A DNA stretch of 64,000 bases from Clostridiales bacterium (GCA_015056045.1 SVGZ01000010.1:1-64000), one strand, 5' to 3'; positions 36,179 to 45,824 are shown, counted from the stretch's first letter. Program-made: numbers and translations. Notes: generated from the sequence alone by a model not told the origin.

Positions 36179-36469
36179 TTATTCCTCGTTATCATTCAGC
36201 TTTTTTACGATATTTTTATAGCCTTTACCGTAGTTCAGGCATTTATTGACACGGGTGACCGTTGCCGTTGAAGCACCGGTCTCCTGTGCAATTTTTTGTG
36301 TCGTAATTTTCTGGTCGAGAAGCACGGCAACTTTAAGACGCTGGCAAGCAGCGTTCATTTCTGCGATCGTCAAGAGATCTTCAAAAAAATCCTCGCATTC
36401 TTCCTGTGTTTCAAGGCTCAATATGGCTTTGTAAAGGCGCAATCTGTCTTCTTTTGTAGCGTCTACCAT
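36179..36469 (-). CDS. YerC/YecD family TrpR-related protein
   Basis: A 96-residue helix-turn-helix protein of the Trp repressor superfamily: LYKAILSLETQEECEDFFEDLLTIAEMNAACQRLKVAVLLDQKITTQKIAQETGASTATVTRVNKCLNYGKGY. In Bacillus, yerC lies beside the pcrB-pcrA-ligA cluster, matching this context. Most residues needed for tryptophan binding are not evident, and targets are unknown. AAAGGAGAG precedes the ATG. Confidence 0.9.
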   Translation of the reverse strand: MVDATKEDRLRLYKAILSLETQEECEDFFEDLLTIAEMNAACQRLKVAVLLDQKITTQKIAQETGASTATVTRVNKCLNYGKGYKNIVKKLNDNEE

Positions 36470-36484
36470 GTCTTCTCTCCTTTT

Positions 36485-37246
36485 TTATTTTACAATGTTT
36501 CTTAATTCACCGATTCCTTCGACTTTAACGATGATTTCGTCGCCTTCTTCCATCGGCGCAATGCCCTTGGGAGTACCTGTTGCAATGACATCACCCGGAT
36601 AGAGCGTCATGATGCGGCTGATGTGGGAAGCAAGCTTATCAATATCATTGATCATGCTGGCTGTGGTATCATTCTGCATGATTTTTCCGTTTAAAATCGC
36701 CTGTACGCGAAGGTTTGAGGGATCGATTTCCGTTTCGATGTGCGGTCCCATCGGGCAGAAAGTATCGAAACCTTTTGCTCTTGTCCACTGACCGTCTTTT
36801 TTCTGCAGATCGCGTGCGGTAACGTCGTTTAAGCAGGTGTAACCAAAGAAATAATCTTTTGCATCTTCTTCGGAAACGTTTTTCATGGTTTTTCCGATAA
36901 CAACAGCAAGTTCTGCTTCGTAGTCGATGCGTTCGGACATATACATCGGTCTTTCGATCGTTTCGCCGTCTGCGATAATGCTCGAAGAAGGTTTGATGAA
37001 AAGGATCGGATCGGGTTTCTGGCTCATGTCATCTTTCATTTCCTGGACATGTTCGCCATAGTTCAGGCCGACAGCAACGACCTTTGTCGGTTCGCAGGGT
37101 GCAAGGATCTTCAGATCAGCGAGATCATATTCCTTGTCTGTTAATTCTATTTTATCATAAGGAAGCCCGCAAATGCGAATAGCTTTTTCATCTTTTTTTA
37201 CTGCGTAAAAGATTTCATTTTGATGCTGTGCACGGATAATCTTCAT
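36485..37246 (-). CDS. Fumarylacetoacetate hydrolase (FAH) family protein
   Basis: Metal-dependent hydrolase or decarboxylase of 2-keto acids. The 253-residue protein has VGLNYGEHVQEM, EAELAVVIGKTMKNV, YTCLNDVTARDLQKKDGQWTRAKGFDTFCPMGPHIETE and LYPGDVIATGTPKGIAPMEEGDEI. FAH relatives include oxaloacetate decarboxylase and acylpyruvases; the exact substrate cannot be read from the sequence. Its ATG overlaps the glycerate kinase stop (ATGA), preceded by GGAGG, so the two products likely act in one pathway or are co-regulated. Confidence 0.9.
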   Translation of the reverse strand: MKIIRAQHQNEIFYAVKKDEKAIRICGLPYDKIELTDKEYDLADLKILAPCEPTKVVAVGLNYGEHVQEMKDDMSQKPDPILFIKPSSSIIADGETIERPMYMSERIDYEAELAVVIGKTMKNVSEEDAKDYFFGYTCLNDVTARDLQKKDGQWTRAKGFDTFCPMGPHIETEIDPSNLRVQAILNGKIMQNDTTASMINDIDKLASHISRIMTLYPGDVIATGTPKGIAPMEEGDEIIVKVEGIGELRNIVK

Positions 37247-38385
37247 AAGTTACCTCCGATGTGTTTTATTAGCCGCATGATCGTATCGGCTGTAAAATAT
37301 AAATTTTCTTTTGTTTGTAAAAGCGCATCGTCAAGCGTCATCGGCGACGGTGTAATATCAAAAACCGCCGTAATACCCTCTTCGTATGAGTTTTTTATAT
37401 TATTTCCACGGCTTCCGCAAAGAACGATGACGGGAATGCCGAGTTTTTTTGCTCTTCTGCTGATGCCGACGGGTACTTTCCCGAAAAGACTCTGGCTGTC
37501 GAAGCTTCCTTCGCCTGTTATGATCAGGTCTGCATTTTCGGCCAATTTTTCAAAGTTTATGGCATCAAGGATGACTTCAATACCGCTCATCAGGCTTGCG
37601 TTCAGGAAAAAACTTACCCCTGCTCCAAGACCGCCGGCAGCACCTGCACCGGAAATTTCGTTTAACGATTTGCCGCTCTGTTTTTCAAAATTTCTGAGTC
37701 CGTCATCAAGCAGCGGAAGATCTTTTTCTTTTGCGCCTTTTTGCGGTCCGAAAATATAGGCAGCGCCGTTTTTTCCATACAGCGGGTTTGCAATATCGCA
37801 CATAGCGATAAATTCCGTTTCGGCAATACGAGGATCGATTTCCGAAAGATCGATCTCTGTGATTTCGATAAGGTCTTTACCTGTCGGAATGAAAAGATTG
37901 CCGCAGTAATTGCGGAATTTTACCCCCAAAGCAGCAGCCATTCCACAACCGGCATCGTTTGTTGCACTTCCGCCTAAAGCGAGGATGATCTTTCGATAGC
38001 CCATATCGAGAGCAGCTTTTATCTGTTCGCCCATGCCGAAAGTCGTTGCATTTAATACATCGCCTTTCCCATGCATAAGCGTCAAACTTGCTGCCGAAGC
38101 GGTTTCGATCAGTGCAAAATCGCGGAATGCACCAAATGCACAGCGGATTTTATGAAAAAGAGGATCAGAAAATTCGCCATAGATTTTCTTTGGCAAATCG
38201 CCGTCATTTTTCGGGAAAGCGGAAAGCATCGCATCGATACTGCCTTCACCGCCGTCCGCTGTTGTTATTGATATTGTATCACAATTCGGGAAATTTTTCT
38301 TTATAACTTTTGATAATATTTTTGCGGACTCTTCCGAAGAGATGCTCCCTTTGAAAGAGTCCGACATGATCAGTACTTTTTTCAA
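37243..38385 (-). CDS. Glycerate kinase (GarK/GlxK type)
   Basis: Phosphorylates D-glycerate, usually to 2-phosphoglycerate in this family. The 380-residue protein has MSDSFKGSISSEESAKILS at the N-terminus, TADGGEGSIDAML, YRKIILALGGSATNDAGCGMAAALG, SGAGAAGGLGAGVSFFL and DLIITGEGSFDSQSLFGK. The start is TTG two bases after the glyA stop, with little ribosome site; the family N-terminus (KKVLIMSDSFKGS) supports it. Coupling to glyA upstream and FAH downstream suggests serine or glycerate carbon use. Confidence 0.93.
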   Translation of the reverse strand: MKKVLIMSDSFKGSISSEESAKILSKVIKKNFPNCDTISITTADGGEGSIDAMLSAFPKNDGDLPKKIYGEFSDPLFHKIRCAFGAFRDFALIETASAASLTLMHGKGDVLNATTFGMGEQIKAALDMGYRKIILALGGSATNDAGCGMAAALGVKFRNYCGNLFIPTGKDLIEITEIDLSEIDPRIAETEFIAMCDIANPLYGKNGAAYIFGPQKGAKEKDLPLLDDGLRNFEKQSGKSLNEISGAGAAGGLGAGVSFFLNASLMSGIEVILDAINFEKLAENADLIITGEGSFDSQSLFGKVPVGISRRAKKLGIPVIVLCGSRGNNIKNSYEEGITAVFDITPSPMTLDDALLQTKENLYFTADTIMRLIKHIGGNL

Positions 38386-38387
38386 TA

Positions 38388-39629
38388 TTATTTGATGTAC
38401 AGCGGGAATGCGCTGAGAAGTTCAAGAACCTGTTTTTTGACAGACGGAACGGCATCTTCACCTTCGAGGATGATCTTTGTGATAAAATCAGCGACGAGTC
38501 TGCATTCGTTTTCCTTGAAACCTCTTGTTGTTACAGCGGGTGTACCGACGCGGATACCGCTTGTAACGAAGGGTTTGAGTGTTTCGAAGGGGATCGTGTT
38601 CTTGTTGACCGTAATATTGGCAAGATCAAGAAGCGCTTCGACCTTTTTGCCTGTGGTGCCTTTTTCGTGAACGTCGATCAGCATGAGGTGATTATCTGTA
38701 CCGCCGGAAACGATGCGGATGCCATTTTCGATCAAACGACCGCACAGCGCCTGCGCATTATCAAGGATCTGCTTCTGATATGCGGCAAATTCGGGTGTCA
38801 TGGCTTCTTTGAAGCAAACAGCCTTTGCAGCGATAACGTGCATGAGAGGACCGCCCTGAGTACCCGGGAAGATCGCCTTATCGATCGCTTTTGCATATTC
38901 TTCTTTGCAGAGGATCATACCGCCTCTGGGGCCTCTTAAGGTTTTGTGTGTTGTTGTTGTGACGAAATCCGCATACGGAACCGGACTCGGGTGAAGACCT
39001 ACGGCAACGAGACCTGCGATATGCGCCATATCGACCATGAAGTATGCGCCGACTTCTTTTGCGATTTCGGAAAATCTCTTATAATCGATGACTCTCGGGT
39101 AAGCGCTTGCGCCTGCAACGATCATTTTCGGCTTGCATTCTTTTGCGATTCTTTCGAGTTCGTCGTAATTGATCGTTTCGGTTTCTTTATCAACGCCGTA
39201 AGGAACGATGTTGAAGTATTTGCCGGAAATATTGACCGGGCTGCCGTGTGTTAAATGACCGCCGTGGGAAAGATCCATACCAAGGATCGTATCACCAGGG
39301 TTCAGCATAGCAAAGTAAACAGCGATGTTTGCCTGTGCGCCGGAGTGAGGCTGAACGTTTGCATGGTCAGCACCGAAAATCTTCTTTGCTCTTTCGATTG
39401 CGAGTGTTTCGGCGATATCGACAAATTCACAACCGCCGTAGTAACGTTTTCCGGAATAACCTTCCGCATATTTATTGGTAAGATGGCTGCCCATTGCCTG
39501 CATAACGGCTTCGGAAACAAAGTTTTCGGAAGCGATCAGCTCAATGTGTTCTTCCTGTCTTCTAAGTTCTTTTTGCATCGCATCAAAGATTTCGGGATCC
39601 GCTTTTGCGATGTTGGGGAAATCAAACAT
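38388..39629 (-). CDS. glyA: Serine hydroxymethyltransferase
   Basis: PLP enzyme interconverting serine and glycine with tetrahydrofolate. It shows [74 protein letters not shown], the PLP-lysine [16 protein letters not shown] and [14 protein letters not shown]. Its 413 residues are standard. AAGGAG precedes the ATG. It overlaps the rnc stop by 8 bases and is followed after 2 bases by glycerate kinase. Confidence 0.97.
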   Translation of the reverse strand: MFDFPNIAKADPEIFDAMQKELRRQEEHIELIASENFVSEAVMQAMGSHLTNKYAEGYSGKRYYGGCEFVDIAETLAIERAKKIFGADHANVQPHSGAQANIAVYFAMLNPGDTILGMDLSHGGHLTHGSPVNISGKYFNIVPYGVDKETETINYDELERIAKECKPKMIVAGASAYPRVIDYKRFSEIAKEVGAYFMVDMAHIAGLVAVGLHPSPVPYADFVTTTTHKTLRGPRGGMILCKEEYAKAIDKAIFPGTQGGPLMHVIAAKAVCFKEAMTPEFAAYQKQILDNAQALCGRLIENGIRIVSGGTDNHLMLIDVHEKGTTGKKVEALLDLANITVNKNTIPFETLKPFVTSGIRVGTPAVTTRGFKENECRLVADFITKIILEGEDAVPSVKKQVLELLSAFPLYIK

Positions 39630-40308
39630 GTAGTTGCTCCTTGCTATTTAAAATATTTAACGCAGCTTTTGCCGCATTCTGTTCTGCATTTTTTTTGCTT
39701 CTGCCTTTTCCTTCGGAGATCAGCTCGCCTTTGATATAAAGCTCTGTTTTGAAAACCGGATCATGATCTGAGCCTTCTTTTCCGGCTTCTTTATAAACGA
39801 GCTCGGGGTTTCTGCCGTCTTTTTGGAGGAGTTCCTGCAAAGCACTTTTGTAATCGCTCTTGATCTTGCCGATTTTGATCATTTCGTAAGCATAAATATT
39901 CTGTTTTAAAACGAATTTCGCGGCTTCATCATAACCGCCGTCGAGGAAAATTGCCCCGATGATCGCTTCAACGATATCCGCCAAAATCGAAGGCTTCTCT
40001 CTTCCGCCGTTTAAAGCTTCGCCTTTGCCGAGAATAATATAGGAACCAATTCCCATATGCAAAGCAAAGCTGTATAACGATTCTTCGCAAACCATTTCTG
40101 CTCTGAGTTTTGTCAGGCTGCCTTCGCTCATATTCGGCTCTTTTTCAAACAGCCATTTGCTTGTAAAAAGCTCAAGGACAGCATCGCCAAGGAATTCAAG
40201 CCTTTCGTAATTGACCGAGCTGCTGGAAGAATGCGTGAGAGCTTGTCTTAATAAAGCTTCATCTTTAAACTGATATTCGATTTTTTCAGATAATTTATTT
40301 ATGCACAT
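39622..40308 (-). CDS. rnc: Ribonuclease III
   Basis: Cleaves double-stranded RNA, including the rRNA precursor. The nuclease domain has the signature [16 protein letters not shown] and [16 protein letters not shown]; the C-terminal dsRNA-binding domain has [36 protein letters not shown] and [16 protein letters not shown]. The ATG at 40308 has GAGG six bases upstream, so the protein is 228 residues rather than the track's 233. It has its own strong promoter and heads rnc-glyA-glycerate kinase-FAH. In Bacillus rnc is with acpP and smc; that linkage is absent here. Confidence 0.96.
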   Translation of the reverse strand: MCINKLSEKIEYQFKDEALLRQALTHSSSSSVNYERLEFLGDAVLELFTSKWLFEKEPNMSEGSLTKLRAEMVCEESLYSFALHMGIGSYIILGKGEALNGGREKPSILADIVEAIIGAIFLDGGYDEAAKFVLKQNIYAYEMIKIGKIKSDYKSALQELLQKDGRNPELVYKEAGKEGSDHDPVFKTELYIKGELISEGKGRSKKNAEQNAAKAALNILNSKEQLHV

Positions 40309-40339
40309 GACAAACCTCGGCATAGCAAATTACTTGAAT

Positions 40340-40368
40340 ATTATAAATGCAGAATGACTAAATATCAA
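40340..40368 (-). promoter_or_regulatory. Promoter of the rnc-glyA operon
   Basis: Minus strand TTGATA (40363-40368), 17 bases, TATAAT (40340-40345), about 32 bases before the rnc ATG. This is a near-consensus sigma-A site. Confidence 0.75.
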
Positions 40369-40388
40369 GTATTTCTGAATAGTTTTCC

Positions 40389-41777
40389 TTATGAAATGAT
40401 ACCAATGTTCGGAAATAAGGGGTAAAACAGAGATAAATTCTCTCCATAGTTCTGAATTCGGGCACCATCCGACAAGAATAATACCGTTTTTATACGGGAA
40501 TCCTCTGCCGCTGTATTAACAATAGATTGCAGCACAACAGAAATCCTGGCATCGGAAAACTTAGAAAGCTTTTCATAAAACTCTGAAGACAGATCAACGA
40601 TACAGATTGAACCTTCGATTCTTGCACTCACAAGATCTTTATCAGATACAGGAAAACCAAAAGAACTATTGTTGCGATTGATCAATGCGGCAATTCGCTT
40701 AGTGATCTGATGGGCAGATTCCGAAGAAATCGTGACATTAACAGGACTGATCGTTGTAAAGTCATAATAAGGCGTGTAAATACGGAGGTTTTGACCCAGA
40801 TTTCCAGCTGTATTTGATTTGTTCAGGTAAACCATTCCGGATGTTCCGATATCGAGAATGACTGCATCAACATTGGGAAGCATCCCACAGAGCGTATAAT
40901 ATATGGCAGACATTTCCTGTTTACTCGGTGCACCGGTTCTTCTGAAAGGATTTGTTTCAAAACGCAGAATCAGCAGATGGTTTTCTGCATCAATACTGCT
41001 TTCCATGTCATTCATCCACTTCATATCACTCGTCAGGAAGCCGTAAATGTTGAAATTGTATTTTGGTCCCTGTGCAAGCTGATATAAAATATCCGTGACA
41101 AAACTGTCGATATTATATGTCACACTGCGGACTTCCGTTAGAATGAATTCTCCGCTTTCCGTAATAAAATACAGCGGCGTATCGAGCGTGATATTTTTGC
41201 TTTCGGAGCCTTCTTGGTTAGCGGGATAACGGGCAATATATTCCTGGTAAAGGCTTTCCACATCGACATCCGTTTTGGTAAAAGGTCCGCAGGGATAACC
41301 GTTGATACCGAAAACAAAACCATTGAAAAAAACCGAAACATAGCTGACATTGCAGTATTCGATCATGGAATCTGCAATACAGCAGGAAGAAAAGAACATT
41401 TCCCTTTCATTCAGCTCTTTTCCGCTGATATAGACATTGATCAGAGAACCGCTCTTTTCTACTTTATCCAGCTTGTAGTCTTCACAAGGTATTTCAAGAG
41501 AACTCTGCGTTGGTCCTGCTAAAAGCGTTTCCATGATGACTTCTTCAACGGCCATATTTTTGGGTACAATAAGACTTCTCGCTTCAACAACAAGCTTATT
41601 TGTTTGCGGATCGAGGTAATACAGCGATGGTTTGATGATCTGCGGGCTTCCTTCTTCGATCACAGAACCCACCGTTAAAGCAGGCAGATCACCAATATAG
41701 TCATTTTCTTTAATTGAACTGCAGCTGCATAGAAATAAAACAACGGCAAGAATCAGGCAGATAGTTTTATTTTTCAT
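40389..41777 (-). CDS. GerMN-domain lipoprotein, larger of a tandem pair
   Basis: Secreted lipoprotein: MKNKTICLILAVVLFLCSC ends in lipobox LCSC. I place the start at 41777, not the track's 41834, because the signal peptide begins there and the site abuts the preceding stop; there is no strong ribosome site, so coupling is likely. After the signal come at least two GerMN-like units, YLDPQTNKLVVEARSLIVPKNMAVEEVIMETLLAGPTQSS and ALINRNNSSFGFPVSDKDLVSARIEGSICIVDLSSEFYEKL, with a related middle segment. GerMN is found in GerM and in actinobacterial LpqB. It follows a kinase-regulator pair and a second GerMN lipoprotein. Confidence 0.8.
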   Translation of the reverse strand: MKNKTICLILAVVLFLCSCSSIKENDYIGDLPALTVGSVIEEGSPQIIKPSLYYLDPQTNKLVVEARSLIVPKNMAVEEVIMETLLAGPTQSSLEIPCEDYKLDKVEKSGSLINVYISGKELNEREMFFSSCCIADSMIEYCNVSYVSVFFNGFVFGINGYPCGPFTKTDVDVESLYQEYIARYPANQEGSESKNITLDTPLYFITESGEFILTEVRSVTYNIDSFVTDILYQLAQGPKYNFNIYGFLTSDMKWMNDMESSIDAENHLLILRFETNPFRRTGAPSKQEMSAIYYTLCGMLPNVDAVILDIGTSGMVYLNKSNTAGNLGQNLRIYTPYYDFTTISPVNVTISSESAHQITKRIAALINRNNSSFGFPVSDKDLVSARIEGSICIVDLSSEFYEKLSKFSDARISVVLQSIVNTAAEDSRIKTVLFLSDGARIQNYGENLSLFYPLFPNIGIIS

Positions 41778-41778
41778 G

Positions 41779-42723
41779 TTATAGACCAAGGAATAAGGCT
41801 TCAAATCGGCTGAACTGGATCTTCCAAATGTCATTCTCCTTGACGATCTTGACGGGAATATTGATATATTCCATGATCTCGCCGGAAAATCTCAGGTTAT
41901 AATCCGCCAGAACGTAGGCAGTTTGGCCATCATTGGAAACGATACAGTTATGCAGCGTATATGCTTCAAAAGACGGAAGCTGCTCATACATACGCGATAC
42001 GAAAACGCTTTCGTCGATTTTTTCCGTGTTGTTTTCGTCGTAATATGCGATATGGTAATACAGCTCTTCAAAATCTTTGCGCGTCATGGCATCAAAGATC
42101 GTTTTGACGGTATTTTCCGGCGTAAGAATAATATCCGCATTATAACCCAAAGGCTCGAGGAAGCCTTCGCTTTCAAATCCGGCTTCGGAAAGTGTCATGC
42201 GTTCCCCTTTTCCGCTGTCATCTTTATCAATAAGGATCTGTACCCTGGAATATCCGGAAACTTCGATCATGGTGTTGACGATCGAATAAATGGCAAGGCG
42301 TTTATTGACATTCAGATCCCCTTCATCATTCTTAAAATCAAGAAACTCTTTTGATAAAGTAATATTGAGCGTATCGCCGCTGTCGGTAATGCTGATGATC
42401 TCTGTGTTATTATTGATGAGCTGTACATATTCCGACCGGTTGAGGATCCTGCCTTTGATCAGGTCGTTTAAAACGGTGAATTCGATACGTTCGTTGACGG
42501 GGATCGCCAACGCACGGGAATAACCGATAAGCATATCCGTATAGCTGTATTTATAATAGACGGTGACCTGTTTAACGGCGGAATTTGACGCAGCAGAAAG
42601 CGGATTGATTTGAATAGCAATATCGTTTTCTTCTGTTTTTTCCGAAGAAATGCATGAAAATAACATCATAACCGACATAATAAGCGTCATTATGCGAAAT
42701 AAGGGTTTTGTTTTCATTTTCAT
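41779..42723 (-). CDS. GerMN-domain lipoprotein, smaller of a tandem pair
   Basis: A 314-residue predicted lipoprotein: signal MKMKTKPLFRIMTLIMSVMMLFSC with lipobox LFSC. A GerMN-like domain follows (about 50-165: VTVYYKYSYTDMLIGYSRALAIPVNERIEFTVLNDLIKG, then DTLNITLSKEFLDF). The C-terminal part (about 215-314) resembles an NTF2-like or DUF4878-type cone: FDAMTRKDFEELYYHIAYYD and IPVKIVKENDIWKIQFSRFEALF. Its ATG overlaps the kinase stop (ATGA), so it is translated with the two-component system and is a candidate sensor accessory. Confidence 0.78.
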   Translation of the reverse strand: MKMKTKPLFRIMTLIMSVMMLFSCISSEKTEENDIAIQINPLSAASNSAVKQVTVYYKYSYTDMLIGYSRALAIPVNERIEFTVLNDLIKGRILNRSEYVQLINNNTEIISITDSGDTLNITLSKEFLDFKNDEGDLNVNKRLAIYSIVNTMIEVSGYSRVQILIDKDDSGKGERMTLSEAGFESEGFLEPLGYNADIILTPENTVKTIFDAMTRKDFEELYYHIAYYDENNTEKIDESVFVSRMYEQLPSFEAYTLHNCIVSNDGQTAYVLADYNLRFSGEIMEYINIPVKIVKENDIWKIQFSRFEALFLGL

Positions 42724-44183
42724 ACGGTCTTTCCTTTGGAATAAATTTTGGGGATAATAAAGGTAAATTCGGAGCCTTGGCCAAGGCGGCTCTTGACATT
42801 GATTTTTCCGCCATGGATAATGGCGATCGTGTTTGCGATATTGAGGCCAAGGCCTGTTCCGCCGCTTAAACGGGAACGGGCTTTATCAACACGATAAAAA
42901 CGCTCGAAAATATGCTGGAGGTCATCTCTGTCAATGCCGACGCCTGTATCCTGAATAGCGACAAAGGCATTTTCTTCATCTTCAGAGATCGTCACTGTGA
43001 TCTTTCCGCCATCCTTGGTATATTTGATCGCATTATCCGTCAGGTTGCTGATCGCCTGTCTTACCATAACGGCATTGCATTCGGCATGGACGACTTTTGT
43101 TTCGATCAGGTCAAGACTGATATTCTTTTTTTCTGCGATCGGGATGAGCATCATGACGATCTGCGAAATAAGGTCGCCCAAATCGACATTTTCTACTTCG
43201 ATAACATCGGTTTCATCATCCATTTTCGTGATATAGAGCAAATCGTTGATCAGGTTTGTCAAACGGTCGAGCTCTTTATCGATGTCACCGAGAAAATCTT
43301 TTAAAACGGTCGGATCGATCTGTGAATCCTGATATAAAAGAGATTCCACGAGAATTTTCATAGAAGCAAGCGGCGTTTTCAGTTCGTGGGAAGCATTGGA
43401 AACAAACTGATTTCTCTGCTTGTCTACGTTCTGTAGTCTTCGACTCATGGTATTGAATGCCTTGGCGAGCTCGGTCAATTCATTGTTGCCTAAAGGCAAA
43501 ACTCGCGCTTTATAATCGCCATGTGCGATTTTCAAAGAAGCATTACGCAAATCATCGATCGGTCGAGAAATATGATTGGTCAGGTAATACGACAGGATAA
43601 CGATAAGGAGCATTGCTGCACCAAAGATCATGAGATAACCTTGTGCAGTAGCCTGCGTTTGGCTGACGATATCCTGTATGCTTTGCGAAACTAAAACAGC
43701 GCCTATGATTCTGGAATCGCGGATAATGGCAGAAGTAAAATAGACAGCCCAGAAAGGTGTGTCTGTTTGGTCTGTGATCTGATGATAGCCGTAGGAGTCT
43801 GCTTTTGTTCCGGTCAAAACCTCCAACAGTTCACGTGACTGAACAACGCTGCCGTTCAAAGCGGAAAAGCTGTCCATCTGCACGACTGCGGCTTCATTGA
43901 CGATGATGATGCGGCAAGATAATTCCTGCCCATGTTCGACGATTTTGTTATATAAAGACCGTGCATTTCCGAGAGCAAGGTCCTGTGAGACTTCATTGGA
44001 AAGTTCACCTGTTTCCATAGACATTGTGGTGATCTTTTCGGAAAGCAGTTCACTTTCGGTCATGCGAATAGAGATCAGTGCAATAACAAAAAACGCGACC
44101 GCCATCAGACATACATATATGATAATAAACCTCCAGCGTATGGAGGTTTTCAGTTTATTTATTTGCGAAATAATAGCCAACAC
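42720..44183 (-). CDS. Sensor histidine kinase, WalK/PhoR/MtrB-like
   Basis: Membrane kinase of 487 residues: TM1 about 17-38, extracellular sensor about 40-180, TM2 about 183-203, HAMP (TNHISRPIDDLRNASLKIAHGDY), HisKA with phospho-acceptor H266 (FVSNASHELKTPLASM) and HATPase with N box NLTDNAIKYT, G1 DTGVGI, F box IFERFYRVDKARS and G2 GGTGLGLNIAN. Start is a GTG (TTG follows) overlapping the regulator stop by 29 bases, so the two are coupled. No PAS domain, unlike WalK. It should phosphorylate the adjacent OmpR-type regulator in response to an envelope signal. Confidence 0.93.
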   Translation of the reverse strand: MLAIISQINKLKTSIRWRFIIIYVCLMAVAFFVIALISIRMTESELLSEKITTMSMETGELSNEVSQDLALGNARSLYNKIVEHGQELSCRIIIVNEAAVVQMDSFSALNGSVVQSRELLEVLTGTKADSYGYHQITDQTDTPFWAVYFTSAIIRDSRIIGAVLVSQSIQDIVSQTQATAQGYLMIFGAAMLLIVILSYYLTNHISRPIDDLRNASLKIAHGDYKARVLPLGNNELTELAKAFNTMSRRLQNVDKQRNQFVSNASHELKTPLASMKILVESLLYQDSQIDPTVLKDFLGDIDKELDRLTNLINDLLYITKMDDETDVIEVENVDLGDLISQIVMMLIPIAEKKNISLDLIETKVVHAECNAVMVRQAISNLTDNAIKYTKDGGKITVTISEDEENAFVAIQDTGVGIDRDDLQHIFERFYRVDKARSRLSGGTGLGLNIANTIAIIHGGKINVKSRLGQGSEFTFIIPKIYSKGKTV

Positions 44184-44841
44184 CCCACTTTGTCAGGATG
44201 TACTCCGGTCTTGCCGGGTTTTGTTCGATCTTTTCTCTTAATCTGCGGATATGGACATCGACAACACGGAGGTCGCCCTGATGCTTCCAGATAATATCGA
44301 GAATGCTTTCTCTGTCGTAAACTTTGCCTTTATTTGTAATGAAAAGGTACAGAAGATCAAATTCTTTAGCAGTAAGGTTGATCTCATCGCCGCTGATCGT
44401 TACGCTGCGGTTTGCCGCATCGACAAGCATATCTCCTGCACGAATGGCATCACTGTTGTTTTTGATGCGAAGGTTATCTGCACGGCGCAAGATCGTCTTG
44501 ATCCTCGCTTTGAGTTCAAGCACATTGAAAGGCTTTGTCATATAATCATCTGCACCGTATTCGAGGCCCATGATCTTATCCATATCGGCATCTTTTGCGG
44601 AAAGCATGATGATCGGGACATCGGAAACCAGTCTTACCCTTTGGCAGACTTCCATACCATCGATCTTTGGCAGCATGAGGTCAAGCAAGATAAGATCGTA
44701 TTTTTCCGATTCAAATTTTTCGAGTGCTTCTTCACCGTCATAAGCGACATCGATCTCATAACCTTCCTGTTGTTCAAGGTTAAAGCGAAGTCCTTTGACG
44801 AGAGTTGGTTCATCATCGACGATCAAAATTCGTTTTGCCAT
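44155..44841 (-). CDS. OmpR/PhoB family response regulator
   Basis: A 228-residue DNA-binding regulator. Receiver domain: acidic pair D9-D10 (LIVDDEP), phospho-acceptor D54 (LILLDLMLP), conserved T/S in IIMLSAKD and K in DDYMTKPF. The C-terminal winged helix has NLTAKEFDLLYLFITNKGKVYDRESILDIIW and VVDVHIRRLREKIEQNPARPEYILTKWGVGYYF. AGAGG precedes the ATG. It resembles WalR/MtrA-type regulators; targets are not known. It lies 12 bases after the signal-peptidase-like gene and overlaps the kinase. Confidence 0.95.
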   Translation of the reverse strand: MAKRILIVDDEPTLVKGLRFNLEQQEGYEIDVAYDGEEALEKFESEKYDLILLDLMLPKIDGMEVCQRVRLVSDVPIIMLSAKDADMDKIMGLEYGADDYMTKPFNVLELKARIKTILRRADNLRIKNNSDAIRAGDMLVDAANRSVTISGDEINLTAKEFDLLYLFITNKGKVYDRESILDIIWKHQGDLRVVDVHIRRLREKIEQNPARPEYILTKWGVGYYFANK

Positions 44842-44853
44842 AAATTTTACCTC

Positions 44854-45795
44854 TTATGCTTTTAAAAGCTTTACAATGAGTGAACAGATAATAAGAGCGC
44901 TTTGCCTGTCTGCCTTAATGATGAAGCCCTTATTTGATTTTTGGATTTCGGCTTTGCCGTTATTTTTGCTGATGATCTTTGCGGTCGCTTCCGTTAAAAA
45001 CTCCGCCTTGCTGCCGCTGAAATTGAAGATATATTTTTCCTCGGAACTATCCAGCACTTGGTTCAAGGTATTTTTTAAATCGTCTGTTGCGTCGGTATTG
45101 ATGGCAACTTCACAAGCGGCTTTCTTGTTTTCCAATACGATGAGGTTTTCTTTTGCTTCGGGTTTGATATTGCCAAGGACAGTCGCCTCTTTTTTATCAT
45201 TGCTGAGCGCATCTTTGGATGGCTGTTTGCTGCTGCCAAAGATCTCTGTTCTGGAAACAGGTTTCGCTTCCGGTTTCTTTTCTTCTTCAACAACAGGTGT
45301 TTCTTTCGGTTTTTTGAGGCTGATAACAAATGCGATAAGAGCCACTAAGGTCAGCGCGGCAAGTGCACAGCTGATGATGATTCCGGCTGTTGTATGCAGA
45401 AACAGCATGGTATAGCCAAGATACGGAACAGAAAGAAAAGCTTTTCCAAGAAGTGCTTCTTCATGGATGGAAACGATGATGTTCCCTTCTCCATCGCACA
45501 TCTGCACAGTATCTTCGGTCTTTCCGTAATAATACAGAATATCGATTCCTTTTTCGGTTTTATAGGCATAAGCTTCTTTTTCTTTTAATGCGGCTTCACC
45601 GATCAAAACGACACTGCCTTTTTCGATCGGGATCGTTTCGCCCATATAGGCAGCGAGTCGATATCCGGCGATCTCTGCCGTCATTCCCGCTTCACCGGTA
45701 AAAGCGGCAAAAACGGAAAATGCCGATACCATGATCAGCAGCAAGGTCATTAAGGATAAAAAGAAAGATTTTAAAAAGCTTCTTTTTGCAGGCAT
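44854..45795 (-). CDS. Membrane protein with degenerate signal-peptidase-like (SipW-type) domain
   Basis: First gene of the regulator-kinase operon. The ATG at 45795 (MPAKRSFLKS) with GAGG six bases upstream replaces a TTG in the track. Layout: TM about 10-30, an extracellular beta-rich domain, KAFLSVPYLGYTMLFLHTTAGII then TM about 130-155, and a charged cytoplasmic tail with a possible small C-terminal domain. TIPIEKGSVVLIGEAAL and the VPYLGY segment match the SipW/archaeal signal peptidase I pattern as I know it. The expected catalytic S-M-E-P is replaced by YMGETIP, so it looks inactive. The assignment is tentative; the tail resembles nothing I recognise. Confidence 0.55.
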   Translation of the reverse strand: MPAKRSFLKSFFLSLMTLLLIMVSAFSVFAAFTGEAGMTAEIAGYRLAAYMGETIPIEKGSVVLIGEAALKEKEAYAYKTEKGIDILYYYGKTEDTVQMCDGEGNIIVSIHEEALLGKAFLSVPYLGYTMLFLHTTAGIIISCALAALTLVALIAFVISLKKPKETPVVEEEKKPEAKPVSRTEIFGSSKQPSKDALSNDKKEATVLGNIKPEAKENLIVLENKKAACEVAINTDATDDLKNTLNQVLDSSEEKYIFNFSGSKAEFLTEATAKIISKNNGKAEIQKSNKGFIIKADRQSALIICSLIVKLLKA

Positions 45796-45824
45796 ATTGC
45801 ACCTCTGCAACGTATATTTTTTTA

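Noticed and set aside
40321-40388. Terminator between the GerMN lipoproteins and rnc
   Set aside because: AAATACTTGATATTT is only a weak AT palindrome without GC stem or T-run. It overlaps the -35 of the rnc promoter instead.
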